Position numbers and translations under genes: made by a program. From Mesorhizobium sp. (GTDB lineage: Bacteria; Pseudomonadota; Alphaproteobacteria; Rhizobiales; Rhizobiaceae), in the NCBI GenBank assembly GCA_022833215.1, contig JAIPUZ010000091.1, positions 1 to 35,627 on the forward strand: a stretch of 35,627 bases of DNA, read 5' to 3'. Below are positions 1-11,274 of this stretch, in pieces. The first letter of the stretch is position 1, and the number at the start of each line of letters is the position of its first letter. Under the pieces are notes generated by a model. It had not been told where the DNA came from and ran no database searches. It saw only the letters and a list, made by a program, of their open reading frames with translations.

Positions 1-420
<420 letters not shown>

Positions 421-434
421 TCCGTTTCCTTGAA

Positions 435-1748
435 TCAGGCCGCGCGTGCGGCCAGCGGCACCGCCTGAAGCTGCGCGCCGTCATTGCCGGTCACCACCGC
501 CTCGATGATCTCACCCGGCTGGCCGGCAGCGATAGCAGCCAGCGTGAAGCCTTCCGTGCGGCCAAGCCCGTCGCGTTCGATCAGGATCGACTGGACAGTG
601 CCCGCGAGCGCATCCAGATGGCGGCGATAGGCGGTCTCGCCCACCGCCCGCAACCGGGCCGCCCGCTCCTTCACCACCTCGCGCCGCACCTGCGGCATGC
701 GCGCCGCAGGCGTGCCCTCGCGCGGACTGAAGGGAAAGACGTGCAGATGGGTGAGGCCGCATTCCTCCACGATGTCGAGCGAACGCTGGAACATCTCCTC
801 GGTCTCGGTCGGAAAGCCGGCGATGATGTCCGCGCCGAAAACGATATCGGGGCGCAGCCTGCGCACTTGCGCGCAAAACCGGATCGAATCGTCGCGCAGA
901 TGCCGGCGCTTCATGCGCTTCAGGGTCAGATCGTCGCCCGCCTGCAGGGACAGGTGCAGATGCGGCATCAGCCGCTTTTCCGAGGCCACGACTTCGAGCA
1001 GCTCGTCATCGGCCTCGATGGAATCGATGGAGGAAAGGCGCAGCCGCTTCACATCGGGCACCTGGGCGAGGATCGTCTTCACCAGCCGCCCGAGCTTCGG
1101 CGCGCCAGGCAGGTCCGCGCCATAGCTGGTCATGTCGACACCGGACAGCACCACCTCGGCATAGCCGTTGCCGGCCAGACGCTTCACCTGCTCCACCACC
1201 GCGCCCATCGGCACGGAGCGTGAATTGCCGCGTCCGTAGGGGATGATGCAGAAGCTGCAGCGATGGTCGCAGCCGTTCTGAACCTGCACGAAGGCCCGCG
1301 CGCGGCCCTCGATGGCATCGACCATGTGCGAGGCCGTCTCGCGCACCGAAAAGATGTCGTTGACGCGCGCCTTCTCGAACAGGTTGACGCCGAAATCCGG
1401 CAAGGCGCGATAGGAGTGGCTTTTCAGCTTCTCCTCATTGCCCAGAACGAGGTCGACCTCGTCCATGGCGACGAAATCCTGCGGTCCGGTCTGCGCGGCG
1501 CAGCCGGTGACGATGATGCGGGCCTCCGGGTTCTCGCGCCGCGCCTTGCGGATCGATTGCTTGGCCTGCCGCACCGCTTCCGCCGTCACCGCGCAAGTGT
1601 TGAAGATGATCGCCCCGCCGGCCAGTTCGCCGAGGCCGGCAGCGGTGGCCTCGCGGCGCATCACCTCGGATTCGTAGGTGTTCAGCCGGCAGCCGAAGGT
1701 GACGACCTCGATGCCTTTGTCCTGCTGTATGGGGTCGCCGCCGCTCAT
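435..1748 (-). CDS. mtaB: tRNA N6-threonylcarbamoyladenosine 2-methylthiotransferase MtaB-like (radical SAM)
   Basis: A 437-residue MiaB/MtaB-family methylthiotransferase, predicted to convert t6A to ms2t6A at position 37 of ANN-decoding tRNAs in the cytoplasm. The N-terminal UPF0004 domain carries three cluster cysteines, C20 (TFGC), C52 (NTCAV) and C83 (TGCAAQ). The radical-SAM motif CxxxCxxC is C160-C164-C167 within NGCDHRCSFCIIPYGRG. A C-terminal TRAM-like segment follows. The start MSGGDPIQQ at 1748 was chosen because family homology begins there and its ATG overlaps the dapF stop by one base (TGATG), implying translational coupling. A frame extending upstream to 2108 is only a shadow of dapF. 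The subfamily (MtaB rather than MiaB or RimO) is inferred from the operon context and the TFGCRLN motif. Confidence 0.9.
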   Translation of the reverse strand: MSGGDPIQQDKGIEVVTFGCRLNTYESEVMRREATAAGLGELAGGAIIFNTCAVTAEAVRQAKQSIRKARRENPEARIIVTGCAAQTGPQDFVAMDEVDLVLGNEEKLKSHSYRALPDFGVNLFEKARVNDIFSVRETASHMVDAIEGRARAFVQVQNGCDHRCSFCIIPYGRGNSRSVPMGAVVEQVKRLAGNGYAEVVLSGVDMTSYGADLPGAPKLGRLVKTILAQVPDVKRLRLSSIDSIEADDELLEVVASEKRLMPHLHLSLQAGDDLTLKRMKRRHLRDDSIRFCAQVRRLRPDIVFGADIIAGFPTETEEMFQRSLDIVEECGLTHLHVFPFSPREGTPAARMPQVRREVVKERAARLRAVGETAYRRHLDALAGTVQSILIERDGLGRTEGFTLAAIAAGQPGEIIEAVVTGNDGAQLQAVPLAARAA

Positions 1749-2629
1749 CAGGCCGCGCTCCCGGCATCGCGCTGCCATGCACCCGTAGCCGGATCGAAGG
1801 TGCCGGAAAACTCCCATTCGGCAGCGCCCGTCAGCACGACATGATCGTCGTCGCGCCACTCGACATGGAGCGGACCGCCCGGCGCTGTCAGGGCAACGCT
1901 GCGTCCGGTGCGACGCGTGCGGGCGGCAGCCACTGCCGCCGCGCAGGCGGCCGAGCCGCATGCCCTCGTCAGGCCCGCGCCCCGTTCCCAGGTGCGGATC
2001 GTGAGATGATCCGGCCCGGTCACCTGCGCGATGGTGATGTTGGCGCGCTCGGGAAACAGCGGATGGTTTTCCAGCAGCGGCCCGAAGCGGTCGAGCTCGT
2101 AGGACCACACATCCCTGTCGACCCAGAAGATGACGTGCGGATTGCCCATCGACACGGCCGAGGGCGAGTGCAGCACCGGGGCATCGATCGGCCCGACCTG
2201 CAATTCGATCATGCGCGTGTCGCGGAATTCTTCCGCCAGCGGTATTTCCTGCCAGCCGAAGCGCGGCTTGCCCATGTCGACGGAGATCAGCCCGTCCTCG
2301 TGCTGGCGCGCGTTGAGAATGCCGGCCACGGTCTCGAAGGTGAATACGCCTTTCCCCGTTTCCGCCGCCAGAGCCTGCACGACACAGCGCGTGCCGTTGC
2401 CGCAGGCCTGTGCCGACGAGCCGTCCGCATTCAGGATCTCGATGAAATTGTCCGTGCCGGGCGTGCGGGCGTCATGGATGGCCATGATCTGGTCGAAATG
2501 CGTCACGGCATCGGCGGCCAGCGCCAGCGCCGCCCGCGGCGAAACACGGTCGGCACGGCCACGCATATCGGCGACGATGATCTCGTTGCCGATGCCGTTC
2601 ATCCTGGCGAAGGGGGCCGGACCTGCCAT
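1748..2629 (-). CDS. dapF: Diaminopimelate epimerase
   Basis: A 293-residue cofactor-independent epimerase converting LL- to meso-diaminopimelate, for lysine and peptidoglycan synthesis. Both catalytic cysteines are visible in their usual settings: C76 in ACGNGTRC and C224 in RACGSAAC. The N-terminal [13 protein letters not shown] and the GNPHVIFWV segment are also typical. Length matches the family. The ATG at 2629-2627 was taken because homology begins directly after it. First gene of the minus-strand dapF-mtaB-ftsY operon. Confidence 0.95.
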   Translation of the reverse strand: MAGPAPFARMNGIGNEIIVADMRGRADRVSPRAALALAADAVTHFDQIMAIHDARTPGTDNFIEILNADGSSAQACGNGTRCVVQALAAETGKGVFTFETVAGILNARQHEDGLISVDMGKPRFGWQEIPLAEEFRDTRMIELQVGPIDAPVLHSPSAVSMGNPHVIFWVDRDVWSYELDRFGPLLENHPLFPERANITIAQVTGPDHLTIRTWERGAGLTRACGSAACAAAVAAARTRRTGRSVALTAPGGPLHVEWRDDDHVVLTGAAEWEFSGTFDPATGAWQRDAGSAA

Positions 2630-2993
2630 TTCCGTTTCGTTTCCAGCTTGCCTTGCGGGAACCGCCTTGCGCGCTGCCCGTGAGCCTTTGAAATTGAGTG
2701 CCTTTCGGAAAAACCGGTTTCCCCGCGCGAAAGGCCTTGGTTAGCCCGCTATATGGCGGAAACGACCATGAATTACCAGTGCGGACCGCCCTTTCGGGCG
2801 ACCGGGCGTTTCGGCATGCGGCACCCGGCAAGCCACAGATATGCCGGGTTTGGCGGATAATGCTGTGGCAAAGATACAACAATCGCTGACACAAACCGTA
2901 TTTTAACCATATGACGTTGAAATTCTGCCACCTTCACCGAATTGGTAGGGGGCGAGTTTTTTGACGGTGCCGGTCAGGCCCGCGGAGGTTTTT
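2630..2993. other. Divergent intergenic region between dapF and the Omp19-like gene
   Basis: About 364 bp with no convincing gene; it should hold promoters for both flanking genes. Visible elements: a small hairpin CGCCC-TTTC-GGGCG at 2787-2800, an 8-bp inverted repeat ACCCGGCA/TGCCGGGT at 2823-2849, and TTAACCAT at 2903-2910, which matches the CtrA half-site described in Caulobacter. The Shine-Dalgarno GGAGG for the plus-strand gene is at about 2984-2988. No -35/-10 pair was convincing. Confidence 0.5.
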
Positions 2994-3539
2994 ATGGAAT
3001 TTCTGAGAACGGGCGCGATTGCGGCAATCGGCGCTGCACTTCTGGCAAGCGGTTGCACAAGCTCGCGCTTCTCCTCCATGGACAACACGCGCCCGGAGCC
3101 GCTGCAGCCTGCGCCCTCGGGTACCATCTCCTCCAACCAGCTTCCTCCTCCCACGGGCCCCGGCGCTCCGACCGATCCGTCGCAGTTCCCGGCCGCGCCG
3201 CAGCAAAACGAGCAGGTCGCATCCTTGCCGCCGGATGGCAGCGCGCCTGCGACCGCAGCGGACCTGACACCGGCCAGCGTCGCCGGCGTCTGGACCGTCA
3301 ATGTCAGCGGCCAGAGCTGCAAGGTGGCGACGCCACAGACCAAGTTCGGCCAGGGCTACCGGGCCGGCCCGCTGCGCTGCCCCGCGCCTGTCGACGGCGT
3401 GAAATCCTGGAACGTGGCCGGCAAGCAGCTGACCCTGTACGATCAGGACGGCGGCTCATTGGCCCGCCTCTACTCGTCGGGCGGCGGCCGCTTCGACGGC
3501 CAGACCTCCAATGGCATGCCCATTTCGCTGACCCGCTAG
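2994..3539 (+). CDS. Omp19-like outer-membrane lipoprotein, Inh/AprI protease-inhibitor family
   Basis: A 181-residue lipoprotein. The signal peptide MEFLRTGAIAAIGAALLASGC ends in a lipobox LASGC, so C21 is the predicted lipidated cysteine. A Pro/Ser/Gln-rich linker (about 25-90) precedes a C-terminal beta-barrel-type domain. Segments VAGVW, GQSCKVATPQTK, GQGYRAGPLRCP and GRFDGQT closely resemble Brucella Omp19 as I remember it, including the two cysteines expected to form a disulfide. Omp19 is a surface lipoprotein reported to inhibit proteases, so a protease-inhibitor role here is known for the family but inferred for this protein. The ATG at 2994 has GGAGG at suitable spacing; an in-frame TTG at 2961 would place 11 residues before the signal peptide and is unlikely. 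It lies 24 bp upstream of zapE on the same strand. Confidence 0.85.
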   Translation: MEFLRTGAIAAIGAALLASGCTSSRFSSMDNTRPEPLQPAPSGTISSNQLPPPTGPGAPTDPSQFPAAPQQNEQVASLPPDGSAPATAADLTPASVAGVWTVNVSGQSCKVATPQTKFGQGYRAGPLRCPAPVDGVKSWNVAGKQLTLYDQDGGSLARLYSSGGGRFDGQTSNGMPISLTR

Positions 3540-3563
3540 ATCATTCCGCAGGGCGATATCAGA

Positions 3564-4775
3564 ATGCATCTGCGTGACGGTATCCAGACGCGCGCGACCG
3601 TCAGGCAGAGTTACCTGCACCGTGTCGAAACCGGTGCGGTGCGCCGCGACGAGGCGCAGCTCGTCATCGCCGACCGGCTCGACAATCTGATCGACGAGAT
3701 CGCCGAGAAACGTCTCACCAGAAAGTCCAGCGCGCTCGGCTGGCTGTTCGCCCGCAAGCGCGAAAAGAAGGCCGAAGTGCGCGGCCTCTACATCTATGGC
3801 GGCGTCGGGCGCGGCAAGACCATGCTGATGGACATGTTTTTCGAACTGGTTCCGGCACGCGCCAAGCGCCGGGCCCACTTCAACGACTTCATGGCCGATG
3901 TGCACGACCGCATCCAGAAGCACCGGCAGGCGCGCAAGGACGGCAGCGTCAGGGAAGACGACCCGATTCCACCCGTGGCGCGCGCGCTGGCCGCGGAAGC
4001 CTGGGTGCTGTGCTTCGACGAGTTCGCGGTCACCGACATCGCCGATGCCATGATCCTGTCGAGGCTGTTCTCGGCCCTGTTCGACAACGGCGTGGTGCTG
4101 GTGGCGACCTCGAACGTGGCGCCGCGCAACCTCTACCACAATGGCCTCAACCGCCAGCTTTTCCTGCCTTTCATCGACATACTGGAACGCCATGCCGAGG
4201 TTCTGAACCTCGACATCGACACCGACTACCGGCTGGAGAAGCTGAACAGCCTGCCGGTCTACATCACCCCTGCCGATGCAACCGCCGATGCCGCACTCGA
4301 CGAGGCGTGGGAGGCCATGACCGAAGGTCTCGCGACCGCCCCGGCCAGCATTACGGTGAAGGGCCGCACCATACCGGTGCCGCGCGCCGCCGGCGAGGCC
4401 GCGCGCTTCAGCTTCGCGGACCTGTGCGAAAAACCGCTTGGCGCGCGCGACTATCTGGCCATCGCCGCGCGCTATTCCACGATCTTCATCGATCATGTTC
4501 CCGTGCTGGACGAAAGCCGCCACAACGAGGCCAAGCGCTTCATTCTGCTGATCGACGTGATCTACGACCAGCAGCTGCGGCTGGTGCTGAGCGCCGACGC
4601 GCCGCCCACCGCTCTCTATGTCGGCCGCCAGGGCACCGAAGCCTTCGAGTTCGACCGCACTGCCTCGCGCCTCATCGAGATGCAGAGCCGCGACTGGCGC
4701 GACCTGTGGGCGAACCGCAACGACAGGACACCGGCGGTTGTAACTCAGGAACACGCAACCGCGCGCGAGGCCTGA
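3564..4775 (+). CDS. zapE: Cell division protein ZapE / AFG1-family ATPase
   Basis: A 403-residue AAA-type ATPase of the AFG1/ZapE family. Walker A is GGVGRGKT at 79-86 and Walker B is LCFDEF at about 149-154. The N-terminal half has the family pattern (tyrosine/leucine-rich helix, LYIYGGVGRGKT, HFNDFMADVHDR), and VATSNVAPRNLY is the usual sensor-1 segment. E. coli ZapE is a Z-ring-associated ATPase; the mitochondrial homologue Afg1/LACE1 acts in protein quality control, so the role is either divisome-related or proteostatic. The position directly before mdh and the suc cluster is common in Rhizobiales. The Shine-Dalgarno before the ATG at 3564 is weak. Confidence 0.9.
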   Translation: MHLRDGIQTRATVRQSYLHRVETGAVRRDEAQLVIADRLDNLIDEIAEKRLTRKSSALGWLFARKREKKAEVRGLYIYGGVGRGKTMLMDMFFELVPARAKRRAHFNDFMADVHDRIQKHRQARKDGSVREDDPIPPVARALAAEAWVLCFDEFAVTDIADAMILSRLFSALFDNGVVLVATSNVAPRNLYHNGLNRQLFLPFIDILERHAEVLNLDIDTDYRLEKLNSLPVYITPADATADAALDEAWEAMTEGLATAPASITVKGRTIPVPRAAGEAARFSFADLCEKPLGARDYLAIAARYSTIFIDHVPVLDESRHNEAKRFILLIDVIYDQQLRLVLSADAPPTALYVGRQGTEAFEFDRTASRLIEMQSRDWRDLWANRNDRTPAVVTQEHATAREA

Positions 4776-5999
<1,224 letters not shown>

Positions 6000-6017
6000 T
6001 CAAGGAAAGGCCTGCAA

Positions 6018-7214
6018 ATGAATATCCATGAGTATCAGGGCAAGCAGCTCCTGAAGGCCTATGGCGCACCCGTCGCCGATGGCGTGCCGATCTTCACCGC
6101 CGAAGAGGCGGAAGCCGCGGCGAGGAAGCTTCCCGGCCCGCTTTATGTGGTGAAGAGCCAGATCCATGCCGGCGGCCGTGGCAAGGGCAAGTTCAGAGAA
6201 CTCGGCCCCGACGCCAAGGGCGGCGTGCGCCTTGCCAAGTCGGTCGAGGAAGTGGTCGCCCACGCAAAGGAAATGCTGGGCAACACGCTGGTGACCAAGC
6301 AGACCGGTCCGGCCGGCAAGCAGGTCAACCGCCTCTACATCGAGGACGGCGCCGACATCGACCGCGAGCTTTACCTGTCGCTGCTGGTCGACCGCACCGT
6401 CGGCCGCGTCGCCTTCGTCGTGTCCACCGAGGGTGGCATGGACATCGAGGCCGTGGCCGAGGCGACGCCGGAGAAGATCATCACCGTCGCCATCGATCCC
6501 GAGACGGGCGTCACCGATGCCGACGTCGCGAAGATCAACGGCGCGCTGGAACTGTCCGACGAGGCTGCCGAGGACGGCAAGAAGCTGTTTCCGCTGCTCT
6601 ACAAGGCTTTTTCCGACAAGGACATGAGCCTGCTCGAGATCAACCCGCTGATCGTCATGACCAGCGGCCGCCTGCGCGTTCTCGACGCCAAGGTCTCCTT
6701 CGACGGCAACGCCCTGTTCCGCCACGACGACGTGAAGGAACTGCGCGACATCACCGAGGAAGACTCCAAGGAAATCGAGGCCTCGAAGTGGGACCTCGCC
6801 TATGTCGCCCTCGACGGCAACATCGGCTGCATGGTCAATGGCGCGGGCCTCGCCATGGCGACGATGGACATCATCAAGCTCTACGGGGCCGAGCCGGCCA
6901 ATTTCTGCGACGTCGGCGGCGGCGCCGGCAAGGAGAAGGTCGCGGCGGCATTCAAGATCATCACCGCCGACCCCCGCGTCGAGGGCATCCTGGTCAACAT
7001 CTTCGGCGGCATCATGAAATGCGACGTGATCGCCGAGGGCGTTGTCGCAGCCGTCAAGGAAGTGGGCCTCAAGGTGCCGCTGGTCGTGCGCCTCGAAGGC
7101 ACCAATGTGGAGCTGGGCAAGAAGATCATCAACGAGAGCGGGCTCAACGTCATCTCGGCGGACGATCTCGATGACGCCGCCCAGAAGATCGTCAAGGCCG
7201 TGAAAGGGAACTGA
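6018..7214 (+). CDS. sucC: Succinate--CoA ligase (ADP-forming), beta subunit
   Basis: A 398-residue ATP-grasp subunit of succinyl-CoA synthetase, forming succinate and ATP from succinyl-CoA together with SucD. It begins with the canonical [16 protein letters not shown], followed by [14 protein letters not shown] in the nucleotide-binding ATP-grasp domain, LLEINPLIV for magnesium binding, and the C-terminal CoA-ligase domain with GGGAGKEKV and [13 protein letters not shown]. Length equals that of the family. Shine-Dalgarno AAGGAAAGG precedes the ATG, and the stop is 6 bp before sucD, indicating a coupled pair. Confidence 0.98.
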   Translation: MNIHEYQGKQLLKAYGAPVADGVPIFTAEEAEAAARKLPGPLYVVKSQIHAGGRGKGKFRELGPDAKGGVRLAKSVEEVVAHAKEMLGNTLVTKQTGPAGKQVNRLYIEDGADIDRELYLSLLVDRTVGRVAFVVSTEGGMDIEAVAEATPEKIITVAIDPETGVTDADVAKINGALELSDEAAEDGKKLFPLLYKAFSDKDMSLLEINPLIVMTSGRLRVLDAKVSFDGNALFRHDDVKELRDITEEDSKEIEASKWDLAYVALDGNIGCMVNGAGLAMATMDIIKLYGAEPANFCDVGGGAGKEKVAAAFKIITADPRVEGILVNIFGGIMKCDVIAEGVVAAVKEVGLKVPLVVRLEGTNVELGKKIINESGLNVISADDLDDAAQKIVKAVKGN

Positions 7215-7220
7215 CCCCAG

Positions 7221-8123
7221 ATGTCCATTCTCATCAACAAAGACACCAAGGTCCTCGTTCAGGGTCTGACCGGCAAGACCGGCACATTCCACACCGAGCA
7301 GGCGCTGGCCTATCACGGCACCAAGATGGTCGGCGGCATCCACCCCAAGAAGGGCGGCGAGAACTGGACCGGCGCAAAGGGCGAGACCCTGCCGATCTTC
7401 GCATCCGTGGCCGAAGGCAGGGACAAGACCGGCGCAACCGCCTCGGTCGTCTACGTGCCGCCGGCGGGTGCTGCGGCAGCCATCATCGAGGCCATCGAGG
7501 CCGAGATGGAGCTGATCGTGTGCATCACTGAAGGCATCCCGGTCATGGACATGGTCAAGGTCAAGGCAAAGCTCGACAAGTCGAAGTCGCGCCTAATCGG
7601 ACCGAACTGCCCCGGCATCGTCACCCCCGACGAATGCAAGATCGGCATCATGCCCGGCAACATCTTCCGCAAGGGCTCGGTCGGCGTTGTTTCGCGCTCG
7701 GGAACGCTTACCTATGAGGCAGTGTTCCAGACCACCAACGAGGGCCTCGGCCAGACCACGGCCGTCGGCATCGGCGGCGACCCGGTCAAGGGCACGGAGT
7801 TCATCGACGTGCTGGAGATGTTCCTTGCCGACGACGAGACCAAGTCGATCATCATGATCGGCGAGATCGGCGGTTCCGCCGAGGAAGACGCCGCGCAGTT
7901 CCTGCGCGACGAGGCAAAGCGCGGCCGAAGCAAGCCGATGGCCGGCTTCATCGCGGGCCGCACCGCCCCTCCCGGCCGCACCATGGGCCATGCCGGCGCC
8001 GTGATCTCGGGCGGCAAGGGCGGAGCCGAGGACAAGATCGCCGCCATGGAAGCGGCCGGCATCAGGGTCTCCCCATCGCCGGCGCGACTGGGGAAAACCC
8101 TGGTCGAAGCCATCAAGGGCTGA
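7221..8123 (+). CDS. sucD: Succinate--CoA ligase (ADP-forming), alpha subunit
   Basis: A 300-residue subunit that binds CoA and carries the phosphohistidine intermediate. The CoA-binding Rossmann start is [24 protein letters not shown] and SRSGTLTYE are typical family motifs. The phosphorylated histidine is H257 in [14 protein letters not shown], and [12 protein letters not shown] forms the glutamate-containing loop. It follows sucC by 6 bp and is followed by a strong inverted repeat before sucA. Confidence 0.98.
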   Translation: MSILINKDTKVLVQGLTGKTGTFHTEQALAYHGTKMVGGIHPKKGGENWTGAKGETLPIFASVAEGRDKTGATASVVYVPPAGAAAAIIEAIEAEMELIVCITEGIPVMDMVKVKAKLDKSKSRLIGPNCPGIVTPDECKIGIMPGNIFRKGSVGVVSRSGTLTYEAVFQTTNEGLGQTTAVGIGGDPVKGTEFIDVLEMFLADDETKSIIMIGEIGGSAEEDAAQFLRDEAKRGRSKPMAGFIAGRTAPPGRTMGHAGAVISGGKGGAEDKIAAMEAAGIRVSPSPARLGKTLVEAIKG

Positions 8124-8127
8124 TCGA

Positions 8128-8156
8128 CGCGCCGGGCGGTCCTCCTGCCCGGCGCG
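8128..8156 (+). other. Strong intercistronic hairpin between sucD and sucA
   Basis: A perfect 10-bp GC-rich inverted repeat, CGCGCCGGGC at 8128-8137 and GCCCGGCGCG at 8147-8156, with a 9-nt loop, starting 5 bp after the sucD stop. No T-run follows, so it is not a typical intrinsic terminator. It could act as a partial terminator, an RNase barrier that stabilises the sucCD message, or a processing site, letting sucCD and sucAB be expressed at different levels. Confidence 0.75.
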
Positions 8157-8257
8157 AATGACAAGGGGGAGAGGGTTAACGCGACGGCCGGGACCGTCAG
8201 GCATATGCGGCAGGGCCGCAAACGCAAGGAGCTGAAGCAAGGGCTTCAAGAAGCGAC

Positions 8258-11245
8258 ATGTCGAGACAAGACCAGAACAACGATCAATTCTCTCTCACCT
8301 CCTTCCTGTACGGCGGCAACGCCGACTATATCGAGGCGCTGCATGCCGCATGGCAGGACGATCCCTCGGCCGTCGATCCGGAGTGGCAGGATTTCTTCGC
8401 CGCGCTGAAGGACGACGCCTCGATCGTGAAGAAGAACGCCGAGGGCGCTTCATGGAAGAAGCCCAACTGGCCGGTGCAGGCCAATGGCGAGCTGATTTCG
8501 GCGCTCGACGGCGACTGGGGCCTGATCGAGAAGGTCATGGGCAAGAAGGTTCGCGAAAAGGCCGCCCAAACGGCCGGACCGCTCGCCAATGCCGACGTGC
8601 ATCAGGCCACGCGCGATTCCGTTCATGCCATCATGATGATCCGCGCCTTCCGCATGCGCGGCCATCTGCATGCCAATCTCGATCCGCTGGGCATCGCCAA
8701 GCCGCTCGAGGACTATAACGAGCTGTCGCCGCAGAACTACGGCTTCACCGAGGCCGATTACGACCGCCCGATCTTCCTCGACAATGTTCTGGGCCTCGAA
8801 TACGCCACCGTGCGTCAGATGCTCGACATCCTCACCCGCACCTATTGCTCGACGCTTGGCGTCGAGTTCATGCACATTTCCGATCCCGAGGAGAAGGCCT
8901 GGATTCAGGAGCGCATCGAGGGCGCGGACAAGGAAATCTCCTTCACGGCCGAAGGCAAGAAGGCAATCCTGTCCAAGCTGATCGAGGCCGAAGGCTTCGA
9001 GCAGTTCATCGACGTGAAGTACAAGGGCACCAAGCGCTTCGGCCTCGACGGCGGCGAATCCCTCATCCCGGCGCTGGAGCAGATCATCAAGCGCGGCGGC
9101 GCGCTCGGCATGAAGGAGATCGTGCTCGGCATGGCCCATCGCGGCCGCCTCAACGTGCTCTCCCAGGTCATGGCCAAGCCGCACCGCGCCATCTTCCACG
9201 AGTTCAAGGGCGGCTCCTACGCCCCCGACGACGTGGAAGGCTCAGGCGACGTGAAGTATCACCTAGGCGCTTCGTCGGACCGCGTTTTCGACGGCAATCA
9301 GGTTCACCTGTCGCTGACGGCCAACCCGTCCCACCTTGAAATCGTCAATCCGGTGGTAATGGGCAAGGCCCGCGCCAAGCAGGACCAGCTCTTCGGCCGC
9401 ACCCGCGAGGAGATCGTTCCGCTGGAAGAGCGCTCCAAGGTTCTGCCGCTGCTGATTCATGGCGACGCAGCATTCGCCGGCCAGGGCGTTGTCGCGGAAA
9501 TCCTCGGCCTGTCCGGCCTGCGCGGCCATCGCGTTGCCGGCACGCTGCACGTCATCATCAACAACCAGATCGGCTTCACCACCAATCCGCGCTTCTCGCG
9601 TTCGTCGCCCTACCCGTCCGACGTCGCCAAGATGATCGAGGCGCCGATCTTCCACGTCAACGGAGACGACCCGGAAGCCGTGGTCTTCGCCGCGAAGGTG
9701 GCGACGGAATTCCGCATGAAATTCCACAAGCCCGTCGTCATCGACATGTTCTGCTACCGCCGCTTCGGGCACAATGAGGGCGACGAGCCGGCATTCACGC
9801 AGCCGATCATGTATCGCGCCATCCGCGCCCACAAAACGGCCGTGCAGCTCTATGGCGATCGCCTGATCGCGGAGGGCCTCATCACGCAGGACGAGATCGC
9901 CCGGATGAAGGCGGAGTGGCGCGCTCATCTGGAAGAGGAGTTCGAGGCCGGCCAGAGCTACAAGCCCAACAAGGCGGACTGGCTGGACGGCGTGTGGTCG
10001 GGCCTGCGCGTTGCAGACAATCAGGACGAATTGCGCCGCGGCAAGACCGCCGTTCCGGCGAAGACCCTGAAGGAGATCGGCAAGAAGCTGACCGAGGTTC
10101 CGAAGGACTTCGAGGTGCACCGCACCATCCAGCGCTTCCTCGACAACCGGCGCAACGCCATCGAAACCGGCGAAGGCATCGACTGGGCAACCGCCGAGGC
10201 GCTGGCCTTCGGCTCGATCCTGCTCGATGGCAACCACATCCGCCTTTCCGGTCAGGATTCGGAGCGCGGCACCTTCTCGCAGCGTCACTCGGTGCTCTAC
10301 GACCAGCGCGACGAAAACCGCTATATACCGCTGAACAACCTGTCGGCCGCGCAGGCCGGCTACGAGGTCATCAATTCGATGCTCTCGGAAGAGGCGGTGC
10401 TCGGCTTCGAATACGGCTATTCGCTGTCGGCGCCCAAGGCGCTGACGCTGTGGGAAGCCCAGTTCGGCGACTTCGCCAACGGCGCCCAGGTGGTGTTCGA
10501 CCAATTCATCTCGTCGGGCGAGCGCAAGTGGCTGCGCATGTCGGGCCTGGTGTGCCTGCTGCCGCATGGCTACGAAGGTCAGGGACCGGAACACTCCTCC
10601 GCCCGTCTCGAGCGCTTCCTCCAGCTCTGCGCCGAGGACAACATGCAGGTCGCCTACTGCACGACGCCGGCCAACTACTTCCATATCCTGCGCCGGCAAT
10701 TGAAGCGCGACTTCCGCAAGCCGCTGATCCTGATGACGCCCAAGTCGCTGCTGCGCCACAAGCGCGCCGTGTCGACGATTGCGGAACTGTCGGGCGAAAG
10801 CTCTTTCCACCGCCTGCTCTGGGACGACGCGCAATATCTGGGCGACCAGCCGATCAAGCTGGTCAAGGATTCCAAGATCCGCCGCGTCGTGCTGTGCTCG
10901 GGCAAGGTCTACTATGACCTCTACGAGGAACGCGAGAAGCGCGGCATCAACGACATCTATCTGCTGCGCGTCGAGCAGCTCTACCCGTTCCCGGCAAAGG
11001 CGCTGATCACCGAGCTGTCGCGCTTCCGCAACGCGGAAATGGTGTGGTGCCAGGAGGAGCCCAAGAACATGGGCGCCTGGTCGTTCATCGACCCCTATCT
11101 GGAATGGGTGCTGGCCCATATCGACGCCAGGCACCAGCGCGTGCGTTACACCGGCCGCCCGGCCGCCGCCTCCCCGGCGACGGGCCTGATGTCGAAGCAT
11201 CTGGCGCAGCTTGCCGCCTTCCTCGAAGATGCTCTCGGCGAATAA
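8258..11245 (+). CDS. sucA: 2-oxoglutarate dehydrogenase E1 component
   Basis: A 995-residue thiamine-diphosphate E1 that decarboxylates 2-oxoglutarate and passes the succinyl group to the SucB lipoyl arm. The N-terminal E2-binding segment NDQFSLTSFLYGGNADYIE is typical. HRGRLNVL at about residues 293-300 is the conserved substrate/ThDP motif; GDAAFAGQG at about 401 and the following NNQIGFTT belong to the ThDP-Mg site, and GHNEGDEPAFTQP lies near 504. The C-terminal transketolase-like domain includes LLPHGYEGQGPEHSSAR. The length fits the alphaproteobacterial family. The gap to sucD is 134 bp, with the purine-rich sequence AAGGAGCTGAAGCAAGGG upstream of the ATG. sucB follows after 29 bp. Confidence 0.97.
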   Translation: MSRQDQNNDQFSLTSFLYGGNADYIEALHAAWQDDPSAVDPEWQDFFAALKDDASIVKKNAEGASWKKPNWPVQANGELISALDGDWGLIEKVMGKKVREKAAQTAGPLANADVHQATRDSVHAIMMIRAFRMRGHLHANLDPLGIAKPLEDYNELSPQNYGFTEADYDRPIFLDNVLGLEYATVRQMLDILTRTYCSTLGVEFMHISDPEEKAWIQERIEGADKEISFTAEGKKAILSKLIEAEGFEQFIDVKYKGTKRFGLDGGESLIPALEQIIKRGGALGMKEIVLGMAHRGRLNVLSQVMAKPHRAIFHEFKGGSYAPDDVEGSGDVKYHLGASSDRVFDGNQVHLSLTANPSHLEIVNPVVMGKARAKQDQLFGRTREEIVPLEERSKVLPLLIHGDAAFAGQGVVAEILGLSGLRGHRVAGTLHVIINNQIGFTTNPRFSRSSPYPSDVAKMIEAPIFHVNGDDPEAVVFAAKVATEFRMKFHKPVVIDMFCYRRFGHNEGDEPAFTQPIMYRAIRAHKTAVQLYGDRLIAEGLITQDEIARMKAEWRAHLEEEFEAGQSYKPNKADWLDGVWSGLRVADNQDELRRGKTAVPAKTLKEIGKKLTEVPKDFEVHRTIQRFLDNRRNAIETGEGIDWATAEALAFGSILLDGNHIRLSGQDSERGTFSQRHSVLYDQRDENRYIPLNNLSAAQAGYEVINSMLSEEAVLGFEYGYSLSAPKALTLWEAQFGDFANGAQVVFDQFISSGERKWLRMSGLVCLLPHGYEGQGPEHSSARLERFLQLCAEDNMQVAYCTTPANYFHILRRQLKRDFRKPLILMTPKSLLRHKRAVSTIAELSGESSFHRLLWDDAQYLGDQPIKLVKDSKIRRVVLCSGKVYYDLYEEREKRGINDIYLLRVEQLYPFPAKALITELSRFRNAEMVWCQEEPKNMGAWSFIDPYLEWVLAHIDARHQRVRYTGRPAAASPATGLMSKHLAQLAAFLEDALGE

Positions 11246-11274
11246 CAACTGGATAAAGAGAACGGACAGGCATA

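Noticed and set aside
1749-2108. 120-residue N-terminal extension of mtaB
   Set aside because: The extension lies wholly inside dapF in another frame, is Arg-rich without homology, and the natural start overlaps the dapF stop by one base.
9263-11248. 661-codon open frame antisense to sucA
   Set aside because: Long antisense frames are common opposite GC-rich genes; the product has no recognisable motifs and sucA is certain.
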